Assembly (NCBI GenBank): GCA_016715645.1 | Contig: JADJZR010000004.1 | Location: 186,001-250,000, forward strand | Length of the DNA: 64,000 bases | Direction: 5' to 3' | Origin: Elusimicrobiota bacterium | Lineage (GTDB): Bacteria > Elusimicrobiota > Elusimicrobia > FEN-1173 | Part shown: positions 8,440 to 15,619 of the stretch, piece by piece | Layout of the letters: the number at the start of each line of letters is the position of its first letter | How positions within the stretch are numbered: the first letter of the stretch is position 1 | Translations under genes and position numbers: made by a program | The notes under the pieces: generated by a model | Seen by the model: the letters and a program-made list of their open reading frames with translations, nothing else | The model's database searches: none | What the model was told of the DNA's origin: nothing

Positions 8440-9257
8440 TATTTTATTCCAAATTCGACGTTAGTCCCAAATGAAAATGGGAGACCGGAAGCCAGTAAAC
8501 GCGTTTTTCCATTGGGATCAATTTGCGCCAATGTGTCAGAAGATCGAATGCTGAGAGCTCCTCTCAGACCGTTAAACACACTCTTGCGGAGGAAATACAA
8601 TCCATTCCCACCTCTGTGGCCCGCCCGACTCGTTGTGTTGGGTTGGAGGGCCAACTCGATAGCCGCCTGCTCATTGGGCAATTTGGGATAGTTGGATTTC
8701 AATGTTCTCAAGAATCCAACGCCAAAATCACATAGGGAAATAGACAGTTCTTTCTTTTGTGGATACTGCTGAATTAAAGTTGCAACCAAAGGCCCGACCT
8801 TGGACGGCCATTTCCCGAGATTATGAAGAAACGAGTTGTCCGCCACTTCCGAAAGGGATGCCCCAATCAGGGAAGTCGTTTCTTGAGATAATCCGATCTG
8901 TTGAAAAATAGCGTATAGCCTTTTGGAAGCTGTCTCGAACTCTGGCTTATACTGGAAGGCTTCCATCTCGATCAGCCTTGCCTGCTCTCCCGTCTGGGAG
9001 CTTTTTCCCGTACCAGGGATAGTCATTGCATTCCCCAAGGCGTAGAAGAAATTAATCCTTTGCAAATAGGTGACGACCTCATTGTTCTCACCAATGATCT
9101 TGTATCGACCGAATTCGTGATTGGCAACAATGTGAAAAAACAATTCCGTAATCTCAAAAACAGATAAAAATTCGATCTTTGAAAAATCAAGACGTAGCTC
9201 ATCCTCCGATACGGAGGGGATGGCCAATAGGCGTTTCATTCTTTCCATATTAAACAT
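8436..9257 (-). CDS. GHKL-family ATP-binding protein
   Basis: A 273-residue protein whose C-terminal half has histidine-kinase-like ATPase motifs: N box SLSEVADNSFLHN (about residue 140), G1 CDFGVGFL (about 190) and G2 RGGNGLYFLRK (about 228). There is no phospho-acceptor histidine domain, so it is not a classical sensor kinase and is closer to stand-alone anti-sigma-type ATPases. The N-terminal 100 residues are unassigned. Operonic with the DUF4325 gene. AT content is higher than in the flanking genes, a possible sign of horizontal origin. Confidence 0.7.
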   Translation of the reverse strand: MFNMERMKRLLAIPSVSEDELRLDFSKIEFLSVFEITELFFHIVANHEFGRYKIIGENNEVVTYLQRINFFYALGNAMTIPGTGKSSQTGEQARLIEMEAFQYKPEFETASKRLYAIFQQIGLSQETTSLIGASLSEVADNSFLHNLGKWPSKVGPLVATLIQQYPQKKELSISLCDFGVGFLRTLKSNYPKLPNEQAAIELALQPNTTSRAGHRGGNGLYFLRKSVFNGLRGALSIRSSDTLAQIDPNGKTRLLASGLPFSFGTNVEFGIKY

Positions 9258-9283
9258 GGCCCCTCCCAGGTTATCTCAAGGCC

Positions 9284-9743
9284 TTATAACTTTCGGCGGC
9301 CGGAAAAAGTGCGCCGAAGTTCCCGGTCCAAATCTTTCCTTTTGATGTCTTCCCGCTGGTCCGGGCCCGTCTTGCCTTTGGCTAACCCCAACTTGACCTT
9401 GGCATACCCCGAATCTCCAAAATAGATCTCGAGGGGAACCAACGTCAACCCTTTCGTCGTCATTTTCCCCAGGAGACGTTTGATCTCCGCTTTGTGGAGC
9501 AAAATCTTTCTTTTTCGGGTCGGAATTTGTTCCACATGCAATGACCCTTGCTTGTAGGGCGCGATGTGGGCGTTCCAGAGGAACACCTCGCCGTTTTCCA
9601 CCCGGCCAAACCCGTCCGAGATGTTGGCTCCCCCGCCCCGCAACGACTTGACTTCCGGGGCCCGTCAACACCAATCCCCCATCAAACGTCTCCAGGATAT
9701 GGTATTTGTGAGAGGCCCGCCGATTTCGCGCGACAACGTTCAT
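9284..9743 (-). CDS. smpB: SsrA-binding protein SmpB, single frameshift
   Basis: SmpB carries tmRNA to stalled ribosomes. The N-terminal frame reads MNVVARNRRASHKYHILE and DGGLVLTG from 9743. After a run of four C/G near 9660 the frame must shift by one to continue with EVKSLRGGGANISDGF and the family C-terminus GYAKVKLGLAKGKTGPDQR. One extra base in the homopolymer explains it, giving a normal length of about 152 residues. A sequencing error is more likely than loss, since trans-translation or a substitute is generally required. tRNA-Leu lies 21 nt upstream. Confidence 0.88.
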
Positions 9744-9764
9744 CTTTTTTCCCGATCCAGACAC

Positions 9765-9848
9765 TGCGCGGGACAGGATTTGAACCTGCACAGCCTTGCG
9801 GCCATAAGCTCCTGAGGCTTACGTGTCTGCCAATTCCACCACCCGCGC
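9765..9848 (-). tRNA. tRNA-Leu (anticodon CAG)
   Basis: On the minus strand an 84-nt class II tRNA: acceptor GCGCGGG/CCCGCGC, D arm GGTGGAATTGGCAGAC, anticodon stem TAAGC/GCTTA closing loop CTCAGGA (anticodon CAG), a variable arm, and T arm CAGGTTCAAATCCTG. CCA is not encoded. Confidence 0.95.
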
Positions 9849-9875
9849 ATTGTCCGGACCGTAATTAAAATGGGG

Positions 9876-10361
9876 CTACTCGTTCGTGGGGCCGGACCCG
9901 GCGACCCGAGCCAATGCCTGCTGAACAACCGGATCGTTGGGGCTCACAACCGCGGCCGCCCGATACTCGTTGGCGGCTTCATCCAGACGTCCCGCTTTTT
10001 CAAACAACTGGCCCAAACCGACATACGCGGGACCGTAGTGAGAATCGAACTTAAGCGCTTTCTTGTACCGGCCTTTGGCCTTCCCGGAAGATCCCAGGGA
10101 CGCGTAGATATCGCCCAACACAGTCCATCCTTCCGCGGATGTTTCGTTTTCGCCCAAAAACTTTTTCGCCGTCTTTTTAGCTTCCCGCTTTTTCCCTTGG
10201 GCCAACTGTTCCCTTGCGGCAATCAACTGAGGATCGGGTTCCACAACGGCAATCGGCGGTGTAAACTGAACCGTCGCCGGAGCCGGTCCTTCCTGCGCTT
10301 GAACGCGCCCCCCCCCGGTTACGATCAACATCAGCACGCCCATCATTATTTTTTTAAGCAT
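9876..10361 (-). CDS. Exported TPR protein
   Basis: A 161-residue protein with an N-terminal signal peptide (MLKKIMMGVLMLIVTGGG, cleavage likely after VQAQ) followed by about three TPR units (QLAQGKKREAKKTAKKFL, GWTVLGDIYASLGSSGKA, AYVGLGQLFEKAGRLDEA). I chose the ATG at 10361 over 10382 because it begins a clean signal sequence. Probably periplasmic, in an envelope-gene neighbourhood. The partner is unknown. Confidence 0.7.
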   Translation of the reverse strand: MLKKIMMGVLMLIVTGGGRVQAQEGPAPATVQFTPPIAVVEPDPQLIAAREQLAQGKKREAKKTAKKFLGENETSAEGWTVLGDIYASLGSSGKAKGRYKKALKFDSHYGPAYVGLGQLFEKAGRLDEAANEYRAAAVVSPNDPVVQQALARVAGSGPTNE

Positions 10362-10423
10362 TGGACGCCCGAAATATACCATTTCCTTCGACGGAGGGTC
10401 AACCGTTGGACCGCCGAAAAAAA

Positions 10424-10458
10424 AACGGCCCGGCGCCGTCGAAACGGGCCGGGCCGTT
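10424..10458 (-). terminator. Rho-independent terminator of the DUF4398 lipoprotein gene
   Basis: AACGGCCCGG pairs with CCGGGCCGTT across a 15-nt loop. On the minus strand the stem is followed by a run of nine T residues, placing it just after the lipoprotein gene that ends at 10477. Confidence 0.8.
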
Positions 10459-10476
10459 AGTGCGATAAAATTAAAC

Positions 10477-11049
10477 TTATTTCTTTCCTTTCTTTGCTGG
10501 TTTTGCGGCGGGCGCCGGGGCGGAGGCTTCCTTGATCAACGCGTCAATTCGGCCCGAAATGCCTACAGCGGCGTTGTTCACTTTTAGGTAGTTGCCGTTC
10601 ATGTTTTCTTCCATCACGGCGGTCCATTCGGTTTCAATGGTTTTAACGGCGCTTTTAACGGCGGCGGCGTTGGGCCCTTTCATTTTTGCGGCTTTGGCTT
10701 TGAGGTCTTTTAGTTTCGCTTCCACAGTTTTGATAGTTTCGTCTGCGGCGGCCTTGGCGGCTTCTTTTCCTGCGGCGATGGCGGCCTGGGCGGTTTCGGC
10801 TTTCGCTTTCGCGTCAATAGCTCCGGCCAGAGCGGCTTTGTAATCTTTCGCGTTCATTTTTTCCCGGGCATCGGTCAAGGCGTTCTGGGCCATCCCGAAC
10901 TCGTTTGCGGCAAAATCCGCCGCGCCCGCTTGAGCCGCTGCGTTCACGGCATTTTCGGCGTCCGCCATTTCCATGGTCGGGGGTTTCGCGCAACCCGTCA
11001 CCATCAAACCAGCGGCCAACACGCCAACCCAATACGAATAATTTCTCAT
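10477..11049 (-). CDS. DUF4398-type lipoprotein
   Basis: A 190-residue lipoprotein: signal peptide ending in lipobox VTGC (Cys at about residue 20), then a long alanine- and lysine-rich helical, coiled-coil-like region (about 30-170) and a tail ending KPAKKGKK. The repeated ANEFGMAQNALTDAREKM and KDYKAALAGAIDAKAKAE segments fit the DUF4398 family. AGGAGG lies 8 nt upstream of the ATG and a strong terminator follows. It is probably anchored in the outer membrane and adjoins an OmpA-like gene. Function is unknown. Confidence 0.75.
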   Translation of the reverse strand: MRNYSYWVGVLAAGLMVTGCAKPPTMEMADAENAVNAAAQAGAADFAANEFGMAQNALTDAREKMNAKDYKAALAGAIDAKAKAETAQAAIAAGKEAAKAAADETIKTVEAKLKDLKAKAAKMKGPNAAAVKSAVKTIETEWTAVMEENMNGNYLKVNNAAVGISGRIDALIKEASAPAPAAKPAKKGKK

Positions 11050-11139
11050 TTTAGACTTCCTCCTGGAATAAGTGCTTGTTTTTTTAGGGGTTCTGTTTTA
11101 TAGAACGTGGATCCATTGTCCCAATTCTGAAGACCAAAA

Positions 11140-12135
11140 TCAACGGGTAGGGAGGGTTTCAAATACCATCCGGAGCGGGGGCGGTGTCGGTTCACCCAGG
11201 AAAATCAGGCGGGTTTCGTTGATGTGAAAGTTTTGGGTTAAATAAGTTCCCACCACCTGGGCACGAGCCAAGGCCAAAGGGTCCCGGTCGGCGGCGGCCA
11301 TGGATTCATCGGCATAACCATGGATTCGAATTTTAGCTTCGGGATACCGCCGCAAAATGGTTCCGAGCGCGTCCAACGAACGAAACGATGTCGCCTGCAC
11401 GATCGCGCTCGCCGGATCGAACGTGATGGGAGGAAACCGGTTGGCGTCGATTTCGTTTTGCAATCGGTTGATGTCTTCTTGTGCCAAAAGGGCCGGGTCC
11501 AACTCTTCAGGTTCGGGTTCATCCGAGACCAACGGAATTTCCAAGTCCGCGTCTGAAATTTCCACATCAGGCTCTATGGGAACCCAACTTTCTGGTAAAA
11601 AAAATCTCACGCCAATCAGCCCTGTCCATAAAAGAACGTCTTGGCCCTGTTCCGAACCGTTGGCCACCTGCTGAACCCCGGCTTCCACGGCCAGGTCTTG
11701 CATGTCGGAGAGGCGAAACGTCAGGCCTGCTCCCACCGAAGCGGTCCAGCCTGTCCGCGAAGAGGCGGCGGGGGCCCCGCCCGAGTTGCGGCTAAATCCC
11801 ACGCTTCCCAAAACGTAGGGGGTCCACAACCGCGTCCATAAGAAATCACGTTGGGCCCACACCGTGACCGGCGTAAAATCCACCTGGCTCGCCGTTGGAA
11901 CCGTTGCGTCAAGGGTCATTTGAGCCAGCTGGGCGCCGAAGGACCACTCTTCGGAAGATTGGTAGCCCAGTCGGCCGCCAAACGATGCGGGCCGATCGTG
12001 GGTGTCGGCAAAAGATCCCGGAGACATTGTTCCGCCCAGTCCCCCGTGGATGGAGAAAAATACGGGGGACCGGTCTTCTGCCCACCCGGCTAAAGCCGCT
12101 AGGGCCGCCGTGAGGGCCAGAAAAATTTTTCTCAT
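11140..12135 (-). CDS. OmpA-like outer membrane protein
   Basis: A 331-residue protein with a signal peptide (cleavage after GWA at about residue 19), a predicted eight-stranded barrel domain (about 25-190; alternating residues such as SFGGRLGYQSSEEWSFGAQL), an acidic proline-containing linker, and a C-terminal OmpA domain (about 235-320) with IRIHGYADES and DPLALARAQVVGTYL. The OmpA domain binds peptidoglycan non-covalently in known homologues, tethering outer membrane to wall. The ATG overlaps the pdxA stop by 4 nt (ATGA). Confidence 0.8.
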   Translation of the reverse strand: MRKIFLALTAALAALAGWAEDRSPVFFSIHGGLGGTMSPGSFADTHDRPASFGGRLGYQSSEEWSFGAQLAQMTLDATVPTASQVDFTPVTVWAQRDFLWTRLWTPYVLGSVGFSRNSGGAPAASSRTGWTASVGAGLTFRLSDMQDLAVEAGVQQVANGSEQGQDVLLWTGLIGVRFFLPESWVPIEPDVEISDADLEIPLVSDEPEPEELDPALLAQEDINRLQNEIDANRFPPITFDPASAIVQATSFRSLDALGTILRRYPEAKIRIHGYADESMAAADRDPLALARAQVVGTYLTQNFHINETRLIFLGEPTPPPLRMVFETLPTR

Positions 12136-13136
12136 AGGAAATTGTCGGCCAATCGCAAAGCGGTCAAACAGGCCTGCACCGTGGCTTCCGGGTCCGCCCG
12201 GAGAAACGGCGTGCGCCCCTGGGCCAGATCAAACGCCGTCCCATGGCCCGGCGACGTGCGTATAAAGGAAAGCCCAGCCGTCACGTTGACCACCTCCCGA
12301 GCGGCCGCCACTTTCAGGGGGATCATGGCCTGGTCGTGGTACAAGCAGGCCACGAAATCAAACGCGCCCGCCCGGTGTTTGGCCCAGGTCACATCCGCTG
12401 GGAATGGGCCCACCGCATTAATGCCTTTCTTGCGAAGAATTTTAACCGCCGGAATCACGGTACGGATCTCTTCGCGGCCGAGCAATCCGTTGTCCCCCGC
12501 GTGGGGGTTAAGACCGCACACGACCCAGGACGGTCGACGCAGAGCCCAGGCGGACCGAATCCAACGATCGGCCCTTAAAACCGAATTGACCAAGACCTTG
12601 GCCGTCAGCTGACGTGAAACCGCGTTGAGCGGTATGTGCCGGGTCACGAGCAGAGCGCGAAGATTTTTGGCGGTCATCAGCATTTCCACTGGCCCTGAAC
12701 CGCTCAGGGCGGCCAGCATTTCCGTGTGCCCGGCAAACGGCAGACCCGCCGCCTTAAAGGATTCCTTGGACACAGGGCCCGTGACCACCGCCGCTACCCG
12801 CCGGATTTGGGCCAGAGCCACCGCGGTTCGAACCGCCAACGCGGCCGATACCCCACCCACTTTTTGGGGTTTTCCTAAAATCAGCGAAGCGATGTGGGGA
12901 TGGGGAACATGGAGGACGTTGAGTCGATGGGGACGAGGGTCGTATTCGGAGAGGTTGGTTAAAACAGCGACTTGCGCGGGAGTTTTGCGAAAATGGCGGT
13001 GCACAACCCACGCGTCACCGACCAAAACCGGTCGGGCTCGGCGCGTCACCCGTTTGTCTAACGCCGCTCGCGCTCCCACCCACGGCCCGCATCCCGCGGG
13101 ATCTCCGGTGGTGATGGCTAGGAACGGCTTGCCCAT
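12132..13136 (-). CDS. pdxA: 4-hydroxythreonine-4-phosphate dehydrogenase
   Basis: PdxA oxidises 4-phosphohydroxy-L-threonine in the DXP-dependent branch of vitamin B6 synthesis. Visible motifs: AITTGDPAGCGP at the N-terminus, VTGPVSKESFKAAG, the metal-ligand segment GHTEML, GLNPHAGDNGLLGREE, and CLYHDQAMIPLK. Length is 334 residues, as usual. I start at ATG 13136; the longer frame to 13220 overlaps the upstream chaperone gene. Position between chaperone and OmpA genes, with a 4-nt overlap to ompA, indicates cotranscription and not a shared pathway. Confidence 0.9.
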   Translation of the reverse strand: MGKPFLAITTGDPAGCGPWVGARAALDKRVTRRARPVLVGDAWVVHRHFRKTPAQVAVLTNLSEYDPRPHRLNVLHVPHPHIASLILGKPQKVGGVSAALAVRTAVALAQIRRVAAVVTGPVSKESFKAAGLPFAGHTEMLAALSGSGPVEMLMTAKNLRALLVTRHIPLNAVSRQLTAKVLVNSVLRADRWIRSAWALRRPSWVVCGLNPHAGDNGLLGREEIRTVIPAVKILRKKGINAVGPFPADVTWAKHRAGAFDFVACLYHDQAMIPLKVAAAREVVNVTAGLSFIRTSPGHGTAFDLAQGRTPFLRADPEATVQACLTALRLADNFL

Positions 13137-13140
13137 GCCA

Positions 13141-14373
13141 TTACAATCCGGCGAGTTCGTCCGAAGAAACGAGTATCTTGACGTCGGAACTTTTTCGCAG
13201 ACCGGCCACGAATTCCTCAAAAACCTTTTGTTGGGCTGACCGAAACAAATATTCCCGCAAATCGTTTTCGGCTTGGTCCAGCCGCAGTTTCGAGGCCGGC
13301 TTTTTTTCGATCACTTTGATGAGGTGCAAGCCAAACGGTGATTCCACGATTTCGGAAACCTGACCTTCCGCCAAAGAAAAGGCCGCTTTTTCAAAGGCCG
13401 GCACCATCTGGCCGCGCCCAAAAAATCCCAAATCGCCCCCGTTAACGGCGGACCCTTTATCGACAGAATGTTTTTCCGCCAACTCTGCGAAATTCGCGCC
13501 CTTCTTGACCTGTTTTTGAATGTCTTCCATTTTTTTTCGGATCGCGGCCTTTTCCGACGTTGAAGCCGACTCCCACTTGGACGGCTGTCCTTTCCCATCA
13601 ACGAGGCTTAACAGAATATGCCGCGCGTGCACCTGCTCGCCCGTTTGGCGAGAAAAATATTTGGCCATGGATTCCAAATCTTTGGCCTCTTCCGGGGTCA
13701 GGCCGGCGGGTGTTTTTCCCGCCATTTGCTGGGTTAGGCGATCAAATAAGTTTTTGACCTCCTCATCCGTCGGAGGTTTGACCCGCTGGCGCACGATCTC
13801 GCTCGTCAGCTGAACCACGCTCAGTTGGTCGCGGATTCGTTCGGTGAATTTCTTGATATCCAACCCTTCCTCTTTAAGTTCCTTTTGAAACGTGGCCTCG
13901 GCTTCTTTCGCAGCGGCGGGATTGGAAACGGCGAGCTCTTTCCAAGCGGCTCCCAGGTCCGGGGCGGACTCATCTTTTTCTCCTTGCGCGGCCATTTGGC
14001 GTCGAATAATAATTTGTAAATCCCGCCGGCCATTCTCCGGTAGAAAACGGGTTTTAACCTGCAAAATCCCGTTTTCCAGATCCCGTTGGGGAACTTTGAT
14101 TTTCTTTTTTTTCGCTTCCCCCTGAAGAATTTTGTCGTCGACCATCTGGTCGAATAATTTTTGGCGGGCTTCTTTCTTGAATTCGTCGGTCCACTTCTCT
14201 GCGCCGGGCCCCTCCGGCTGTTGTTCTTGAAAGGTGTCCCAGTTTTTTTGGAAATCGGACAACAGGATGGTTTCTCCGTTGACAACGGCAATGGGCCGGT
14301 TTGTCAGTTTGGCGGAAAAAACAGGGGGTGCGGCCAACAATCCAGCCGCCACGATCATCGCGAAATGTTTCAA
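13141..14373 (-). CDS. SurA-like periplasmic chaperone / PPIC prolyl isomerase
   Basis: A 410-residue protein with a signal peptide (cleavage after VFSA), a SurA-type N-terminal helical chaperone domain (IAVVNGETILLSDFQKN, about 27-230) and one parvulin domain (about 262-365) with VHARHILLSL, FAELAEKHSVD, GGDLGFFGRGQMVPAFEKA and SPFGLHLIKV. It should assist folding of outer membrane proteins. It lies just upstream of pdxA and is one of two such genes in tandem, separated by a MITE-like repeat. Confidence 0.87.
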   Translation of the reverse strand: MKHFAMIVAAGLLAAPPVFSAKLTNRPIAVVNGETILLSDFQKNWDTFQEQQPEGPGAEKWTDEFKKEARQKLFDQMVDDKILQGEAKKKKIKVPQRDLENGILQVKTRFLPENGRRDLQIIIRRQMAAQGEKDESAPDLGAAWKELAVSNPAAAKEAEATFQKELKEEGLDIKKFTERIRDQLSVVQLTSEIVRQRVKPPTDEEVKNLFDRLTQQMAGKTPAGLTPEEAKDLESMAKYFSRQTGEQVHARHILLSLVDGKGQPSKWESASTSEKAAIRKKMEDIQKQVKKGANFAELAEKHSVDKGSAVNGGDLGFFGRGQMVPAFEKAAFSLAEGQVSEIVESPFGLHLIKVIEKKPASKLRLDQAENDLREYLFRSAQQKVFEEFVAGLRKSSDVKILVSSDELAGL

Positions 14374-14404
14374 GGGAACGACCTCCTCAAATAGGTTTAT
14401 CGGC

Positions 14405-14522
14405 GTAACTACTTAGCTCCCTCATCCGCCCCTTCGGGGCACCTTCCCCCAAGAGGGGAAGGAAAATACAGATTTTCCCTCTCCTCTTGGGAGAGGGCAG
14501 GGTGAGGGAGGTGATTCGTTAT
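14405..14522. repeat. MITE-like repeat, copy A
   Basis: It begins GTAACTACTTAGCTCCCTCATCC and ends in the near-inverse (GGGTGAGGG...CGTTAT). Inside are two mirrored blocks (CTTCCCC/AAGAGGGGAAGG and CCCTCTCC/TTGGGAGAGGG). The flanking 8 nt (TTATCGGC, TCCTCGGT) match at 5 of 8 positions, so the target duplication has decayed. It fills the gap between the two chaperone genes. Confidence 0.75.
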
Positions 14523-14539
14523 TCCTCGGTAATATATCA

Positions 14540-15610
14540 TTATTGTCGCGGGTTGGGTGTTCCGGGCGGATCCGAGGGGGACGGGGCCGTAAACACCACG
14601 TCGTTCAACTTTTCTTCGTCGATTCGCACGGTGTGCCGTTCCCGGACGGTGCTAAACCATGTTTGGAGTTTCTGGTTTTCCAAAGATTGACGCAAGGTGG
14701 ATTTGAGCGCATCGTTCAACGGGCGTCCCGACAGAGGGCGGTCTCCCGTTCGGCGTATGATGTGGAACCCGTAAGGGGACGTCACTACGTCGGAAACCTC
14801 CCCTGTTTTCATTTGAAACAGGGCTTTTTCAAATTCCGGCACCAACGAGCCCGGCAACAAATAACCGGCGTCTCCACCCTTAGCGGCGGAGGCGGTGTCT
14901 TCCGAATGTTTTTTCGCCAAATCCTCGAACTTGTCGCCCGCCGAAATCCGCTCCCTGATTTCGTCGGCTTGGGCCCGACGGCTCACCAAAATATGCGACG
15001 CGCGGACTTCTTTTCCGTTGGACCACAACGTCCGCACCTCTTCGTCGGTGACGTTCAACGGGCCTTTTTTTAAGGATTCGGTGAACTCTTTGACGCGAAG
15101 GCGTTCTTTTTCTTCTAGATAACTCAGCCTCAATCGTTCCTGTTGATTTTTGTATTGGCGGTTGAGGTCGGCCAACAACGTTTGGCCCTGTTGAGTCGGG
15201 GGCCGGTTCTCGGCTTCCGCCAGAATTATTTTGCGCCGGATCAACAGTTCCAGAAGTTCTTTTCGGCCCGATGGGGACTTTAAATAGGTTTGGCTGGAAA
15301 ACGGCACCCCTTCCACTTCCCTTAAAAACGCCGAGGCCGTGACTGCCCGTGATCCCACCCGGGCCAAAACGGGATCTTTTTTCCCGCAACCGATTGAAAG
15401 GGCCAAACAACAAAGAACGAATAGTTGTAACAGCTCAGGCCCCTCACCCTGCCCTCTCCCAAGAGGAGAGGGCAAATCTTTATTTTCCTTCCCCTCTTGG
15501 GGGGACCGTCGCAGAGCTCCGGTCACTTGGGGCGGCAGAGCCGCTAATGCGAAGGTGCCCCGAAGGGGCGGATGAGGGCCCTGAGTCGTTACGAATAGTT
15601 TTTTATTCAT
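14540..15610 (-). CDS. Parvulin-type prolyl isomerase lipoprotein with in-frame MITE insertion
   Basis: A 356-residue SurA/PrsA-like protein: lipobox LSIGC with Cys at residue 75, a helical chaperone region (about 80-200) and a PPIC domain (about 205-300) with VRASHILVSRRA, FEDLAKKHSEDTAS, GGDAGYLLPGSLVPEFEKA and SPYGFHII. The signal peptide is split by a 166-bp repeat plus an 8-bp duplication (174 nt, 58 codons) after MNKKLFV. Removing it restores a 17-residue lipoprotein signal, MNKKLFVLCCLALSIGC. The frame stays open through the insertion, so the protein may be made with a 58-residue N-terminal extension and may mislocalise. Confidence 0.85.
   Translation of the reverse strand: MNKKLFVTTQGPHPPLRGTFALAALPPQVTGALRRSPQEGKENKDLPSPLGRGQGEGPELLQLFVLCCLALSIGCGKKDPVLARVGSRAVTASAFLREVEGVPFSSQTYLKSPSGRKELLELLIRRKIILAEAENRPPTQQGQTLLADLNRQYKNQQERLRLSYLEEKERLRVKEFTESLKKGPLNVTDEEVRTLWSNGKEVRASHILVSRRAQADEIRERISAGDKFEDLAKKHSEDTASAAKGGDAGYLLPGSLVPEFEKALFQMKTGEVSDVVTSPYGFHIIRRTGDRPLSGRPLNDALKSTLRQSLENQKLQTWFSTVRERHTVRIDEEKLNDVVFTAPSPSDPPGTPNPRQ
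15427..15592. repeat. MITE-like repeat, copy B, inside a lipoprotein signal peptide
   Basis: A 166-bp element with imperfect terminal inverted repeats of about 23 bp (GTAACAGCTCAGGCCCCTCA versus GTAACGACTCAGGGCCCTCA). It is flanked by a perfect 8-bp target duplication GAATAGTT (15419-15426 and 15593-15600). The inner CCTCTCCTCTTGGG-type palindromes match the other copies. Total insert including duplication is 174 bp, a multiple of three. Confidence 0.88.
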
Positions 15611-15619
15611 GGGGTCATT

